From positions 310,001 to 374,000 of the forward strand of contig PAPI01000004.1 in the NCBI GenBank assembly GCA_002708845.1: 64,000 nucleotides of DNA, written 5' to 3'. The notes beneath the pieces were generated by a model, which was not told the DNA's origin, ran no database searches, and saw only the letters and a list, made by a program, of their open reading frames with translations. Below are positions 34,354 through 43,738 of this stretch, piece after piece. Within the stretch, counting starts at the first letter, position 1, and the number at the start of each line of letters is the position of its first letter. A program made the position numbers and the translations under genes. Origin of the DNA: Leeuwenhoekiella sp. (lineage in GTDB: Bacteria; Bacteroidota; Bacteroidia; Flavobacteriales; Flavobacteriaceae).

Positions 34354-34392
34354 AAGAACCCAGACTTAAATAATAAATCTGGGTTCTTTTAT
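34354..34392. terminator. Bidirectional terminator between Gre-like and curlin-repeat genes
   Basis: Stem AAGAACCCAGA/TCTGGGTTCTT with an AT-rich 13-nt loop, A-tract on the left and T-tract on the right. It can serve the converging genes on both strands. Confidence 0.9.
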
Positions 34393-34410
34393 TAAAATTA
34401 AATATGAACT

Positions 34411-35757
34411 CTAATTACTTTGATTAACAGTTGATGTATTCATGTTCCCCAGTTGGTTTACAGTAGACATGTTCATCATTCCATTTTGATTTACAGTAGA
34501 CATATTTTCGTTCCCTTCCTGCATTAAAAGCGAGATGTTTCCTTCTCCCATTTGCATTGTCATCGAAATATTATGAGCTCCTATTTGGTCTAAATTACTT
34601 CTGTTAGCACGACCAGATTGATCTGTATCTGCAAAGTTATCATCTCCTTTTTGTAAAATACTACTTCTGTTAACGTCACCATCTTGATTGACTATAGCTT
34701 CGTTATTTCCAACGGTATTTTGATTAATGTTGCTCACATTTCTAATACCTATTTGATTTACATATGCCGAGTTATTGGTTGCACTTTGATTTGTTCGGCT
34801 CGTATTTCTGGTTCCGTTTTGAAATACCTCACTTTTATGAAAAGTCCCATTTTGATCTTGTTCAGAATTGTTTTGATCACCAGTTTGATCTGCTAGTGTA
34901 TTATTAGTATCACCAATTTGTGTCTGCGTTATACTATTATCAAAACTAGTACCTGCAAAAGTACCGTCCTGACGCGCACTTGCGGTATTATCATTACCTG
35001 TTTGCGTTTGTGTAACCAGGTTGTTATCTCCTTGTTGTACCGAAGTTGCATTGTTGAAATCACCTTCCTGGTCTTGATCTGCTGTAGAATTTGTTGAGGT
35101 AATGAGTTGTCTGGCCTCAGCCATATTATTATTACCAAGCTGATTTTGGTCAATAGCATTGCCAAATGTACTGATGCCGCCTCCAGAACCTTGCTGAGCA
35201 AAAGCAGTATTCTCATCACCTGTTTGCAGCTGTGTGATCATATTGTTACTTGCACCGGCGTTTTGATTTGCGGTAGCTGTATTCTCATCACCAATTTGAT
35301 CCTGATCAATCATATTCATACCGGCGCCTAAGCCTCCCTGATCAGCGGTAGCGGTATTGCCGTTACCCTCCTGAAATTGATCAATAGCATTATCGTTACT
35401 TTTTGTAACCTGAAAAATCCCTAAACCAGGAATTAGATCTCTTGCTGATCCTTGTTTTGCAGTTGCAGTATTTCCTGAACCATCTTGTATTTGATCGATA
35501 GTGTTTCGGTCGCCAATTGTATTTGCAGTAGCAACGTTTGACGTCCCGATTTGCAAGATTGTTGTGGCGTTGTTATTAGAATAAGCTTGAGTAGTAAGAT
35601 CACTACCCTGATTTACGGTGGCTAGATTAGAACCACTTTGATCTACACTCGAACTGTTATCGTTGCCTACCTGTTCAACCGTTGAGTTGTTAGACTGTGC
35701 AAAAGTGAAGCCTGTCATTAAGCACATAGCAGTGCCAAAAATTAATTTTCTCATCAT
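34411..35757 (-). CDS. Curlin-repeat (amyloid-like) secreted protein
   Basis: A 448-residue secreted protein. The signal peptide (MMRKLIFGTAMCLMTGFTFA) is followed by about 18-20 imperfect repeats of the curlin type, roughly 20-24 residues each, with recurring Gln-x-Gly and Asn residues (for example TATADQGG, DQDQIGDENTATAN, TQTQTGNDNTASAR). The last repeats become shorter (about 11 residues; GNENMSTVNQ, GMMNMSTVNQ, GNMNTSTVNQ). Curlin repeats stack as strand-loop-strand units into extracellular amyloid. The protein is much longer than CsgA (about 150). No csgG, csgE or csgF genes are nearby, and no T9SS sorting domain is visible at the end (it stops at NQSN). An upstream ATG at 35817 would give an unlikely leader. 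Confidence 0.88.
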   Translation of the reverse strand: MMRKLIFGTAMCLMTGFTFAQSNNSTVEQVGNDNSSSVDQSGSNLATVNQGSDLTTQAYSNNNATTILQIGTSNVATANTIGDRNTIDQIQDGSGNTATAKQGSARDLIPGLGIFQVTKSNDNAIDQFQEGNGNTATADQGGLGAGMNMIDQDQIGDENTATANQNAGASNNMITQLQTGDENTAFAQQGSGGGISTFGNAIDQNQLGNNNMAEARQLITSTNSTADQDQEGDFNNATSVQQGDNNLVTQTQTGNDNTASARQDGTFAGTSFDNSITQTQIGDTNNTLADQTGDQNNSEQDQNGTFHKSEVFQNGTRNTSRTNQSATNNSAYVNQIGIRNVSNINQNTVGNNEAIVNQDGDVNRSSILQKGDDNFADTDQSGRANRSNLDQIGAHNISMTMQMGEGNISLLMQEGNENMSTVNQNGMMNMSTVNQLGNMNTSTVNQSN

Positions 35758-36496
35758 AAGAATATTTAGAATGGTTAATAAATTACATACATAAACATGC
35801 AACAATAAATTGCTCATTATTTTGGTGGAGAAAATTTAAACTGAGTTTAAAAGCAGTGGTGCTTTTAAGCTTAAATGTTAGTTGGAGAATTCGGACTGAA
35901 GGGTTTTATATTCAAAAACTCCTTTTGTCACGTTTACGTAAAGATGTGAAAAAAACAGATTGAAATCATACTTTTTTATGTTGTATTAATACGAATTTGA
36001 TAATCTGTAGGTAAATTCAGTGCAAATATTTAAAGAAAAGAGTTTTAAAACAGGTTAAGGTTGTCGAAATAGCGAATTTTGGATTTTAACCCTTTAGTTA
36101 AAGATTTGTTAAGAATTAATCCTAATACATTTTTAGCTAATTAAATCGATTAACACAACTACTAAGTAAATGCTAGCAATACTACACTTTGGAAGTCTTA
36201 AAAATATTTGATATTAAAAGTATTGAACCGATTGAATACTATTGATCTGTGCTCTAATTTTATTAAATCGTGAAGTGATTTTGAATTTAAAATAAATAAA
36301 GCCCTTTTATGGGGCTTTTAATTTTTTTATTGTCGTACAAAGGTAGTATCTTGGGTCGCTGTTAGCTTATAGTCAAAAAGAATATATGCTTCTTAAATCG
36401 TTTTTTTATAATAAATAAGACTTTACGCAATCGATTTCCTTTAACTAAGGTATTGAATATTGCACATAAATAAAGAATTCACCTAGCCCGTTATCT
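35758..36496. other. 739-base gap with orphan terminator
   Basis: No gene is supported here. The region lies between the divergent curlin-repeat gene and the GPH transporter gene and is about two-thirds A+T. A 24-codon open frame (35873-35947) is too short to trust. A strong terminator-like hairpin at 36298-36329 lies on the plus strand without an upstream gene, so a small RNA or a lost gene in 35820-36297 is possible. Promoters of both flanking genes probably lie here, but no full TTTG plus TAnnTTTG pair was confirmed. Confidence 0.6.
36298..36329 (+). terminator. Orphan rho-independent terminator
   Basis: Stem AAAGCCC/GGGCTTT with loop TTTTATG, then a tract of T. No gene precedes it on the plus strand for several hundred bases. 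Confidence 0.75.
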
Positions 36497-37963
36497 ATGA
36501 GTACGCAATCTCAAAAATTATCGATAAAAGAAAAAATAGGCTATAGCCTGGGAGATCTTTCTGCAAACCTGGTGTTTCAGACGTTAATGACCTATTTAGC
36601 CTATTTCTATACTGATATTTATGGTCTTAAGGCTAATGACGCTTCAGTGATTATTTTTATAGTAGGGATGGTCGCTGCCTTTGGTTTTAATCCGGTGATA
36701 GGGGCTCTTGCAGATCGTACCCGGTCGCGTTATGGTAAATTCAGACCCTGGATTCTCTATACGGCTATTCCTCTTGGAGTAGTGGCACTCCTGGCTTTTA
36801 CCACGCCAGACTTTGATTACAAAGGGAAAGTAATCTATGCAGTAGCAACCTATACCTTATTGCTTTTACTTTATGCAGCCAACAACCTTCCGTACTCGGC
36901 TTTGAGTGGTGTGATAACCGGGGATATGGGAGAGCGCAACAGCTTATCTTCGTATCGGTTTGTGGCAGTTATGTTTGCGCAGTTTTTTGTTCAGGTTTTT
37001 ATGTTACCTATCATAGAGTCTGCCGGAGACGGAGACCAGGCGGTAGGTATTGAAATTGTAATGACCTGGCTGGCCGTTATAGGTACCGTGATGCTTATTA
37101 TTACGTTCCTAACCACACGGGAGCGTATTGTTCCTACTCTTGATCAGGAGTCCAGTCTTAAGGAAGATTTGGGAGATCTGGTTAAAAACAGACCCTGGGT
37201 AATTATGTTGGTGTTAACGACTTTGGTGTTCATAACTCTGGCTATGAAAGGCGGTTCGTATGTTTATTACTTTAAAAATTACGTAGATTCTGCCTCGCTT
37301 ACCTCTTTTATAGGACCCATTCTGAGTGGTCTTGAGACTATTGGCGTGAATTTCTTTGGTGAGAATCCGGTTTCGGCAGGTTTTGGACTCTTTAATGCCG
37401 GGGGAATCATTTTTATGATTGTAGGTATTACTTTTTCCAAGCGTTTTGCCGATAAATATGGAAAGAGGGATGTTTTCGGCGTGGCCTTATTTATCTCTAC
37501 TTTATTTATTCTTGCCTTTTATTTCTTTCCGAAAGATGCCGTTGTTCTTATGTTTTTATCTCAAATTTTGCACGGTTTTTTCTACGGAATTACCATTCCC
37601 TTGCTTTGGGCAATGATTGCAGATGTGGCTGATTATTCTGAATGGAAGAATAACCGAAGGGCTACAGCAATTATCTTTTCAGCGATGATGGTAGGTTTAA
37701 AAGGAGGTCTTAGTATAGGTGGAGCTTTGGTTGCCTGGATTTTGGGTCTGTATAACTACATTACAAAAGAAGCGGCGACAGTAGCCGTTGAAGATATCGT
37801 ACAGCCCGAAACTGCAATACAGGGTACTAAATTACTGGTAAGTGTTTATCCTGCGATTCCATTTTTAATAGGAGCAGCACTGCTTTTCTTTTACGAGATC
37901 AATAAAGCAAAAGAAAACCAAATCGAGAAAGACCTAAAAGAACGCAGATTGAGTAAGCAGTAG
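36497..37963 (+). CDS. GPH-family sugar:cation symporter (MFS)
   Basis: A 488-residue inner-membrane transporter with 12 hydrophobic segments. The start IGYSLGDLSANLVFQTLMTY and GALADRTRSRYGKFRPWILY are diagnostic of the glycoside-pentoside-hexuronide:cation symporter family (MelB, XylP-like), as is the late GFFYGITIPLLWAMIADVAD. Substrate is unknown, probably an oligosaccharide or a glycoside. An inserted stretch near residues 265-300 lies between helices. It stands alone, with no adjacent glycoside hydrolase genes, so the substrate cannot be inferred from context. It converges on DUF2652 with a nine-base gap. Confidence 0.9.
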   Translation: MSTQSQKLSIKEKIGYSLGDLSANLVFQTLMTYLAYFYTDIYGLKANDASVIIFIVGMVAAFGFNPVIGALADRTRSRYGKFRPWILYTAIPLGVVALLAFTTPDFDYKGKVIYAVATYTLLLLLYAANNLPYSALSGVITGDMGERNSLSSYRFVAVMFAQFFVQVFMLPIIESAGDGDQAVGIEIVMTWLAVIGTVMLIITFLTTRERIVPTLDQESSLKEDLGDLVKNRPWVIMLVLTTLVFITLAMKGGSYVYYFKNYVDSASLTSFIGPILSGLETIGVNFFGENPVSAGFGLFNAGGIIFMIVGITFSKRFADKYGKRDVFGVALFISTLFILAFYFFPKDAVVLMFLSQILHGFFYGITIPLLWAMIADVADYSEWKNNRRATAIIFSAMMVGLKGGLSIGGALVAWILGLYNYITKEAATVAVEDIVQPETAIQGTKLLVSVYPAIPFLIGAALLFFYEINKAKENQIEKDLKERRLSKQ

Positions 37964-37972
37964 TGAACTGAT

Positions 37973-38572
37973 TTAATTTAGCGGTTCGAGATCTATGTAC
38001 CGGTAATTGAGAACTCCTAAATGTTCAATATCCAGATGGCCTTCATGAATTTCAGACCAGTTACAAACTTTAGTAAACTCGTCGGTATCAAATTTGCTGT
38101 ATACCTGTTCTGAAATTGCAATATATTCATCAATAGGAATGTTATTTTTAAGCATGCGATGAGCAGTAATAACATCTTCCCCCATTAGTTTTATACGATT
38201 CCCTATAGGCACCATTGCAATTTCTTCTCCGTAATGCAAGATTATTTTGAGGCCAAGTATATCAGAGATACTTCTGGCGTCATCCTCCTTTTTATGTTCC
38301 TTATATAACTTGTCAATACGCGTGTAAAAGTCTTTGTAAAATGCTTTACACTGATCGATAAGTTCTTCGAGAGCCGGTAATTCCCCGCTTCTAAAAAACA
38401 AGATAGCATCACCTTCAATTTCAGAAACCTGAAGATTAATAGTATTTGCATATATAATCTCATTTAGCAAAGCAGGTATTACTTGTGCTGAAAGATCAAA
38501 ATTAGCTTCGCGCATAAACTGGGTAAAACCGCTGATGTCTGGGATGCAAATAAGTGTGGGTTCTGCTTTCAT
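37973..38572 (-). CDS. DUF2652 protein (adenylate cyclase-like fold)
   Basis: A 199-residue cytosolic protein with the DUF2652 pattern: PTLICIPDISGFTQFMRE, IEGDAILFF (as in nucleotide cyclase domains) and LMGEDVITAHRML. The DISGFT and EGDAIL motifs mirror the metal and substrate positions of class III cyclases, but catalytic residues are incomplete, so cyclase activity is uncertain. It converges with the GPH transporter. Confidence 0.82.
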   Translation of the reverse strand: MKAEPTLICIPDISGFTQFMREANFDLSAQVIPALLNEIIYANTINLQVSEIEGDAILFFRSGELPALEELIDQCKAFYKDFYTRIDKLYKEHKKEDDARSISDILGLKIILHYGEEIAMVPIGNRIKLMGEDVITAHRMLKNNIPIDEYIAISEQVYSKFDTDEFTKVCNWSEIHEGHLDIEHLGVLNYRYIDLEPLN

Positions 38573-38636
38573 TAGTGCAAATATCTATCATTCAAGATTA
38601 TGAGAAATGATTTTTAATAAATATTTGGCTTTGGTA

Positions 38637-38786
38637 TTAGGACTTTGACTGGGCAGCTCTGATGATTTCCTTCAGTTTGAGAGCGCGGGCTTCTTTTTCA
38701 GCGCGTAGTTTGTCTTTTTTGCGTTTAAGCAATTTGGAGTGCTTGGCTTTATTTTTTCCGTTTTTGGGAATTCCTTTTTTGGCCAT
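38637..38786 (-). CDS. Small basic protein, coupled to brnQ
   Basis: A 49-residue protein (MAKKGIPKNGKNKAKHSKLL, then a Lys/Arg/Glu-rich helix ending RAAQSKS). The ATG and the brnQ stop codon share one base (TAATG), so it is translationally coupled. Basic and helical; a nucleic-acid-binding or ribosome-associated role is only a guess. Similar short basic proteins occur in flavobacteria, but no function is known to me. Confidence 0.65.
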   Translation of the reverse strand: MAKKGIPKNGKNKAKHSKLLKRKKDKLRAEKEARALKLKEIIRAAQSKS

Positions 38787-40078
38787 TAATTTTCCGTTTT
38801 AGAAGTTTTCTGTTTAACATAAAGACGTTCTATGATTTTTGCGATCATAAAAGTGAGTGCAACAGGCAAGATCCAGCCCACTCCATAGTCTGAAAAGAGA
38901 ATCCAGCTAAACCGACCCTGATAATTTTCGGCATTTAATGACACCAAAAAATCAGGAATACTAAATAGAATGGTTACAAGCGCTACAAGTCTAAAAACAA
39001 GACTGGAAACAAAGCGATCTGAAAATAAATTCAAAACGATTAGGACAATTACTAAAGGGTAGATGAAACTCAGTGCCGGTACGGCTACGGCTATAATATA
39101 AGCAACTCCGGTCTGGCCAATGAGTATTCCGAGAGCGCTGGCTAAAACGGCTGTTAGGATATATGCGCGTTGCGAATTTTTAAAAAGGCCTTTGACAAAA
39201 TCTGAAGTTCCGGTTACAATACCCACAGCTGTAGTAAAACAGGCCAGGCTTACTAAAATGGATAATAATATGCGGCCACCGGAGCCCAGTGTGTCGTAAC
39301 TTAAAAACGAAAGTAAATCAGTACGGGAGTCGGTCACCGTCTGGTTTACATAAAGAGAGCCTACGTAAATCAGACCCAGATAAATGGCTAGAAGACCAAG
39401 ACCTGCAAGACTTCCGGCCTTTATAATCAGGTTTCTCTTAATTTGGTGACTTTCCGTATTTACCAGGTTGAGGGAAATGATCACTACGGCACCAATGACA
39501 ATTGCTCCAATCGCATCAAAGGTTTGATAACCTTCTAAAAGTCCGCTTGTGAGGGGGCTTTCTAATTGCGATGTCGTTGGCGGAGGAAGTTGCGCAAAAA
39601 TGGCGATGCAGATAATCGTAGTTAGTATTAAAAGCAGCAGCGGAGTTAGGTATTTACCCAGAGCATTGAGCATTCTTGAGCGGTTGAGTGCAAACAAAAG
39701 CACCAGTCCAAAATATACAGCGCTTGAGGTAAGCGAACTCACCTCAAAATAAGGTTGTATAGCCATCTCATAGGTAACCGAAGCGGTACGGGGTCCGGGC
39801 AGGGTAATGGCTACAAGATAAACGAGAATGCAAAAGATAATACTAAAAACAGGGTGTACCTTATTTCCAAAATCGAGCATGCTGCCCTGTAATCGTGCGT
39901 GAGCAAAAATACCCAGTAGTGGAATCAAAACCGCCGAAAGACAAAAACCTAAACTCACCCAAAGCCAGTTAGAGCCAGCCAGATAACCCAGGTAAGGGGG
40001 TAAAATAAGATTTCCGGCTCCAAAAAAAAGTGAAAATATAGCGAAACCTGTTATCAGGGTTTCTTTAGAAAATCGCAT
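38786..40078 (-). CDS. brnQ: Branched-chain amino acid:cation symporter BrnQ
   Basis: A 430-residue inner-membrane transporter of the LIVCS family for leucine, isoleucine and valine, with 12 hydrophobic segments. The N-terminus (FAIFSLFFGAGNLILPPYLG) is diagnostic, as are GPRTASVTYEM and YQTFDAIGAIVIGAVV. It is divergent from the alpha/beta hydrolase gene, and its stop overlaps the ATG of the small basic protein gene. Confidence 0.94.
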   Translation of the reverse strand: MRFSKETLITGFAIFSLFFGAGNLILPPYLGYLAGSNWLWVSLGFCLSAVLIPLLGIFAHARLQGSMLDFGNKVHPVFSIIFCILVYLVAITLPGPRTASVTYEMAIQPYFEVSSLTSSAVYFGLVLLFALNRSRMLNALGKYLTPLLLLILTTIICIAIFAQLPPPTTSQLESPLTSGLLEGYQTFDAIGAIVIGAVVIISLNLVNTESHQIKRNLIIKAGSLAGLGLLAIYLGLIYVGSLYVNQTVTDSRTDLLSFLSYDTLGSGGRILLSILVSLACFTTAVGIVTGTSDFVKGLFKNSQRAYILTAVLASALGILIGQTGVAYIIAVAVPALSFIYPLVIVLIVLNLFSDRFVSSLVFRLVALVTILFSIPDFLVSLNAENYQGRFSWILFSDYGVGWILPVALTFMIAKIIERLYVKQKTSKTEN

Positions 40079-40113
40079 AGCGTCGTATCTTTCGGGCCGA
40101 AAGTTAAACTAAA

Positions 40114-40881
40114 ATGGGCGTAAAGAAAGACGACAAACAATTATTTTATCAAGAGTATGGCGAGGGAGAAACCTTATGCTTACTTCACGGATTTGTAGAA
40201 AATCGCGACATGTGGAAACCTATGGTTAAAACCCTGTCTCAAAAATACCGCCTCATCCTGATTGACCTGCCCGGTCACGGTAAATCTCCTTTATTGGAGC
40301 AGTCTAATAGTATGAGGGCGATGGCAGTTGCCGTCAATGAAATTCTAGATCAACTTAGTGTGGAAACTGTAAAACTGGTGGGTCATTCAATGGGTGGCTA
40401 TGTGGCACTCGCTTTCGCGGAAGCGTTTCCGCAAAAGACAAAAGGTTTGCTTCTTCTTAATTCTACCCCTGAAGCTGATAGCGCAGAGCGGAAGAAAATG
40501 CGAAATCATGCGATAGATATGGCCGGCCGTAATTATCAGGCACTGGTTTCTATGTCTGTGGCTAATTTGTTTTCAGCAAAGAGAAGTTCTGAATTCGAAA
40601 AAGAAATCAGCCAGACAAAGGCCGAAGCCCTGCAGGTAACTCCGAATGCATACATTGCCTGCCAGAAAGCGATGCGTGAGCGTCCGGGCTATTCAAATCT
40701 TTGGAAAACGGCAGATTATAAGAGACATATGGTTTTAGGAAGTGACGACGGTCTAATTGATCCTGAAAAAATGAAGAGGAAATTTCTTGAAGCGGGAGTA
40801 AAAATTGACGTTTTGACGGGTGGTCATATGCTTCATATTGAGAATTTTAAAGAGGTTGAGGGTTTAATTGGTAATTTTTAA
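40114..40881 (+). CDS. Alpha/beta hydrolase
   Basis: A 255-residue cytosolic alpha/beta hydrolase. The nucleophile elbow is VGHSMGGYVA (Ser about 95), the oxyanion region is LLHGFVENRDMW, the acid is in GSDDGLIDP and the His in GGHMLHIEN. A complete catalytic triad is therefore visible. The substrate is unknown; it resembles esterase and MenH-like enzymes. It is divergent from brnQ. Confidence 0.88.
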   Translation: MGVKKDDKQLFYQEYGEGETLCLLHGFVENRDMWKPMVKTLSQKYRLILIDLPGHGKSPLLEQSNSMRAMAVAVNEILDQLSVETVKLVGHSMGGYVALAFAEAFPQKTKGLLLLNSTPEADSAERKKMRNHAIDMAGRNYQALVSMSVANLFSAKRSSEFEKEISQTKAEALQVTPNAYIACQKAMRERPGYSNLWKTADYKRHMVLGSDDGLIDPEKMKRKFLEAGVKIDVLTGGHMLHIENFKEVEGLIGNF

Positions 40882-41082
40882 CCTTTTTAAGGCGGGAAAA
40901 GTTTTCAACATCTGTTAATAACTTGCGTTTTTTCTGAGATTAATATATGAAAATGCTTGATTTTCTGAGATTTTATTAAAAATATACTTTAATCCTAAAA
41001 AATAAGCGCTTAAACGATGTAATTATTCTTTTTAACGAATAATTCTGTTAATTTTAACTACCTAATTTCAAAAGCCCTTAAA

Positions 41083-41325
41083 ATGAATTATTCGTTCTTC
41101 TCCAAAAATCCCTATCAAATGATTCTATGTAAGCTATTTGGTCACAAGTATCAGGTTCTTCGATCTTATCAAACTAACAAAAAAGAATACGAGTGCTGTA
41201 AATGCCGTCAACAATTTACCGAGAATGACTATGGTGAACTACAGCCATTAACTCCAAAACTGCGTCGCATAAATGAAGTGATGGAAAAATTTTACATTTT
41301 TAGACACGCACGCCAGTCGGCTTAA
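41083..41325 (+). CDS. Small zinc-ribbon-like protein
   Basis: An 80-residue protein with a CKLFGHKY motif near residue 16 and a later CCKCRQQF, as in small zinc-binding DUF1660-like proteins. It probably binds one metal through Cys and His. It ends one base before the convergent thiL. The region before it (40882-41082) is AT-rich and has no other gene. Confidence 0.6.
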   Translation: MNYSFFSKNPYQMILCKLFGHKYQVLRSYQTNKKEYECCKCRQQFTENDYGELQPLTPKLRRINEVMEKFYIFRHARQSA

Positions 41326-41326
41326 T

Positions 41327-42379
41327 TTATTCGTCCTCTTTCAGAGCATTCCACCCACGCGCAACAATGGGTATTGATGTGTTTGCACGGGTGATTAAAT
41401 TCATCCCGTCTTGTGAGGCTGTCATGTGACCAATTACGGTGAAATTTGGGTTGCCTTTAATTTTCTCGTAATCGTCCTGCTTGATGGTGAAAAGTAATTC
41501 ATAATCTTCTCCGCCACTCAGGGCTACTGTAGTGCTGTCAATATCAAATTCTTCACAGACATTTATAAGTTGCGGGTCTAACGGAATTTTTTCTTCATAA
41601 AGTCGACAACCTACATCAGAATTTTTACACAAATGAATAACCTCTGAAGATAAGCCGTCGCTAATATCAATCATAGCAGTAGGTTTTACTTCTAAAGTTT
41701 TGAATAAATCAATTATATCTTTTCGTGCTTCGGGTTTTAATTGACGTTCAATAAGATAGGCGTAAGGCTCAAGGTCTGGCTGCGCGCCTGGATTTACCTG
41801 ATGCACCTGTTTCTCACGTTCTAAAACCTGTAAGCCCATATATGATGCTCCCAGATCTCCCGAGACGACCAGTAAATCCCCTTCACGGGCGCCGTCACGA
41901 GTCACGATCTCGTCGCCTTCAGCAACTCCTAAAGCAGTAACACTTATAAGTAGCCCCTTAGTACTCGAGGTGGTGTCACCTCCTACTAAGTCTATTTTGT
42001 AAAGCGAGCAGGCGAGTTCAATTCCCGCATATAATTCCTCAAGCGCTTCAAGCGGAAAGCGATTTGAAGCCGCCAGCGATACGGTAATTTGAGTCGCTCG
42101 CGCATTCATCGCATAGATATCTGAAAGATTCACCATTACCGCCTTATAGCCCAAGTGTTTCAGCGGCATAAAAGCCAGATCAAAGTGTACACCTTCGATG
42201 AGCAGATCTGTAGAAATAACCAGTTGTTTACCTTTGGTATCAATTACCGCGGCATCATCTCCTATACCTTTAACAGTTTCAGGATGTTGAATGGCAAAGT
42301 TTTTGGTAAGGTGATCTATGAGTCCAAACTCTCCTAATGCACTCAATGAGGTGCGGCTTTGGTCTTTGTTTTCAAACAT
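41327..42379 (-). CDS. thiL: Thiamine-phosphate kinase
   Basis: Phosphorylates thiamine monophosphate to the active diphosphate. A 350-residue protein of the PurM/ThiL superfamily with GDDAAVIDT, VHFDLAFMPLKHLGYKAVMVNLSDI, VGGDTTSS and LSGGEDYELLFT. I chose the ATG at 42379 (MFENKDQSRTSLSALGEFG), which fits the family; an ATG at 42400 adds seven residues. It is divergent from the choice-of-anchor B lipoprotein gene. Confidence 0.94.
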   Translation of the reverse strand: MFENKDQSRTSLSALGEFGLIDHLTKNFAIQHPETVKGIGDDAAVIDTKGKQLVISTDLLIEGVHFDLAFMPLKHLGYKAVMVNLSDIYAMNARATQITVSLAASNRFPLEALEELYAGIELACSLYKIDLVGGDTTSSTKGLLISVTALGVAEGDEIVTRDGAREGDLLVVSGDLGASYMGLQVLEREKQVHQVNPGAQPDLEPYAYLIERQLKPEARKDIIDLFKTLEVKPTAMIDISDGLSSEVIHLCKNSDVGCRLYEEKIPLDPQLINVCEEFDIDSTTVALSGGEDYELLFTIKQDDYEKIKGNPNFTVIGHMTASQDGMNLITRANTSIPIVARGWNALKEDE

Positions 42380-42505
42380 AACTCGCGTATTTTGCCGCAA
42401 AGTTAACGGGAATAACTTGAAATACTTACCGGTTTCTTACGTTTAATCTATTTTGCGTCTCTTGTTTAAAAATAAGCGAGCAATACTCTCTTTAAAATAA
42501 AACTT

Positions 42506-43738
42506 ATGAAGTTCTGCAATCTGTTCTTAACCGCGTTTTCAATCGTGCTTTTCGTGGCCTGCTCGCGTACCGATGATAATGATCTGCCTCCTGCAATTGA
42601 AGATACTGTTGAAGAGGAGGTACTAGGAGAGATCGTTCCCTGCGAAAATGGTTTTGCCGGTATATACCCCTGTTCGGGATATGATTTAATTGGTCAGGTT
42701 GCTTTAGATGAGATGCAAGCCAGCAGTGGTAATGACATCTGGGGGTGGACGGACCCGTCAACCGGAAAAGAATACGCGCTTATGGGGCTTGATAATGGGG
42801 TGGCTTTTGTGGATATTTCGGATGCTGTAAATCCACTTTATCTGGGCAAACTGCCCAGCCGTACAGCACCTTCGCCCTGGCGCGATGTGAAGGTTTATGG
42901 CAATCATGCTTTTATTGTGAGTGAGGCAGATAATCATGGATTACAGGTTTTTGATCTCACGCGATTACGAGGTCTGGACGCATCACAAAATTTTACAGCA
43001 GATGCGGTTAATCTTGAATTTGGTAGTGCGCACAACATCATTATCAATGAGGAAGAATCCCGTGTTTATGTTGTTGGCGCCGCAACCTTTGACGGAGGCC
43101 TTCATATATTTGATGTTTCTAATCCGGAAGCCCCTGTTTCTATTGGTGGCTTCGCTGGTGACGGATACACCCACGATGCTCAGGTAGTAACCTATTCGGG
43201 TCCTGATTCAGATTATACCGGTCGCCAAATTTGCGCGGCCAGTAATGAAGATAGCGTCACGCTGGTTGACGTGACTGATGCTGCAAACCCGGTTTTCATC
43301 TCAAAAATCGCATATCCCAATCCTTTTTACACGCATCAGGGTTGGTTTACTGAAGATCAGCGTTACTTTATAGCTAATGATGAGCTTGATGAGCTGCGCC
43401 TTGGTTTCAGTACCCGTAGCCTCATTTTCGATTTTTCAGATTTAGATAATCCGGTTCAAATAGGTACCTACTCAGGACCTACGCGTGCAATTGATCATAA
43501 TTATTATGTAAAGGCCAACACCCTTTATCTAACCAATTACAGCGCAGGTTTACGCGTGTTAGATATCTCAGATATTGCCAATGCAAACTTTACCGAAACA
43601 GGGTACTTTGATACCTATCCCGCTTCTGATGTTACCGATTTTGAAGGAGCATGGAGTAACTATCCGTATTTCGCAAGTGGCAACATCATTGTAAGCGATA
43701 TTGAACGTGGTTTGTTTATTATAAAAAAAGCTGAATAA
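42506..43738 (+). CDS. Choice-of-anchor B family lipoprotein
   Basis: A 410-residue secreted lipoprotein. The signal peptide ends in a lipobox (LFVACS, Cys19), then repeated beta-propeller-like blades such as LMGLDNGVAFVDISDAVNPL, HIFDVSNPEAPVSIGGF and LRVLDISDIANANF match the choice-of-anchor B group (LVIVD repeat). Such proteins are surface-exposed in Bacteroidota; their function is unknown. The stop overlaps the ATG of the next gene by one base (TAATG), so both are co-transcribed. Confidence 0.88.
   Translation: MKFCNLFLTAFSIVLFVACSRTDDNDLPPAIEDTVEEEVLGEIVPCENGFAGIYPCSGYDLIGQVALDEMQASSGNDIWGWTDPSTGKEYALMGLDNGVAFVDISDAVNPLYLGKLPSRTAPSPWRDVKVYGNHAFIVSEADNHGLQVFDLTRLRGLDASQNFTADAVNLEFGSAHNIIINEEESRVYVVGAATFDGGLHIFDVSNPEAPVSIGGFAGDGYTHDAQVVTYSGPDSDYTGRQICAASNEDSVTLVDVTDAANPVFISKIAYPNPFYTHQGWFTEDQRYFIANDELDELRLGFSTRSLIFDFSDLDNPVQIGTYSGPTRAIDHNYYVKANTLYLTNYSAGLRVLDISDIANANFTETGYFDTYPASDVTDFEGAWSNYPYFASGNIIVSDIERGLFIIKKAE

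Noticed and set aside
35873..35947. 24-codon open frame upstream of the orphan terminator
   Set aside because: Too short, no family, no promoter pair, and in an AT-rich region where such frames occur by chance.
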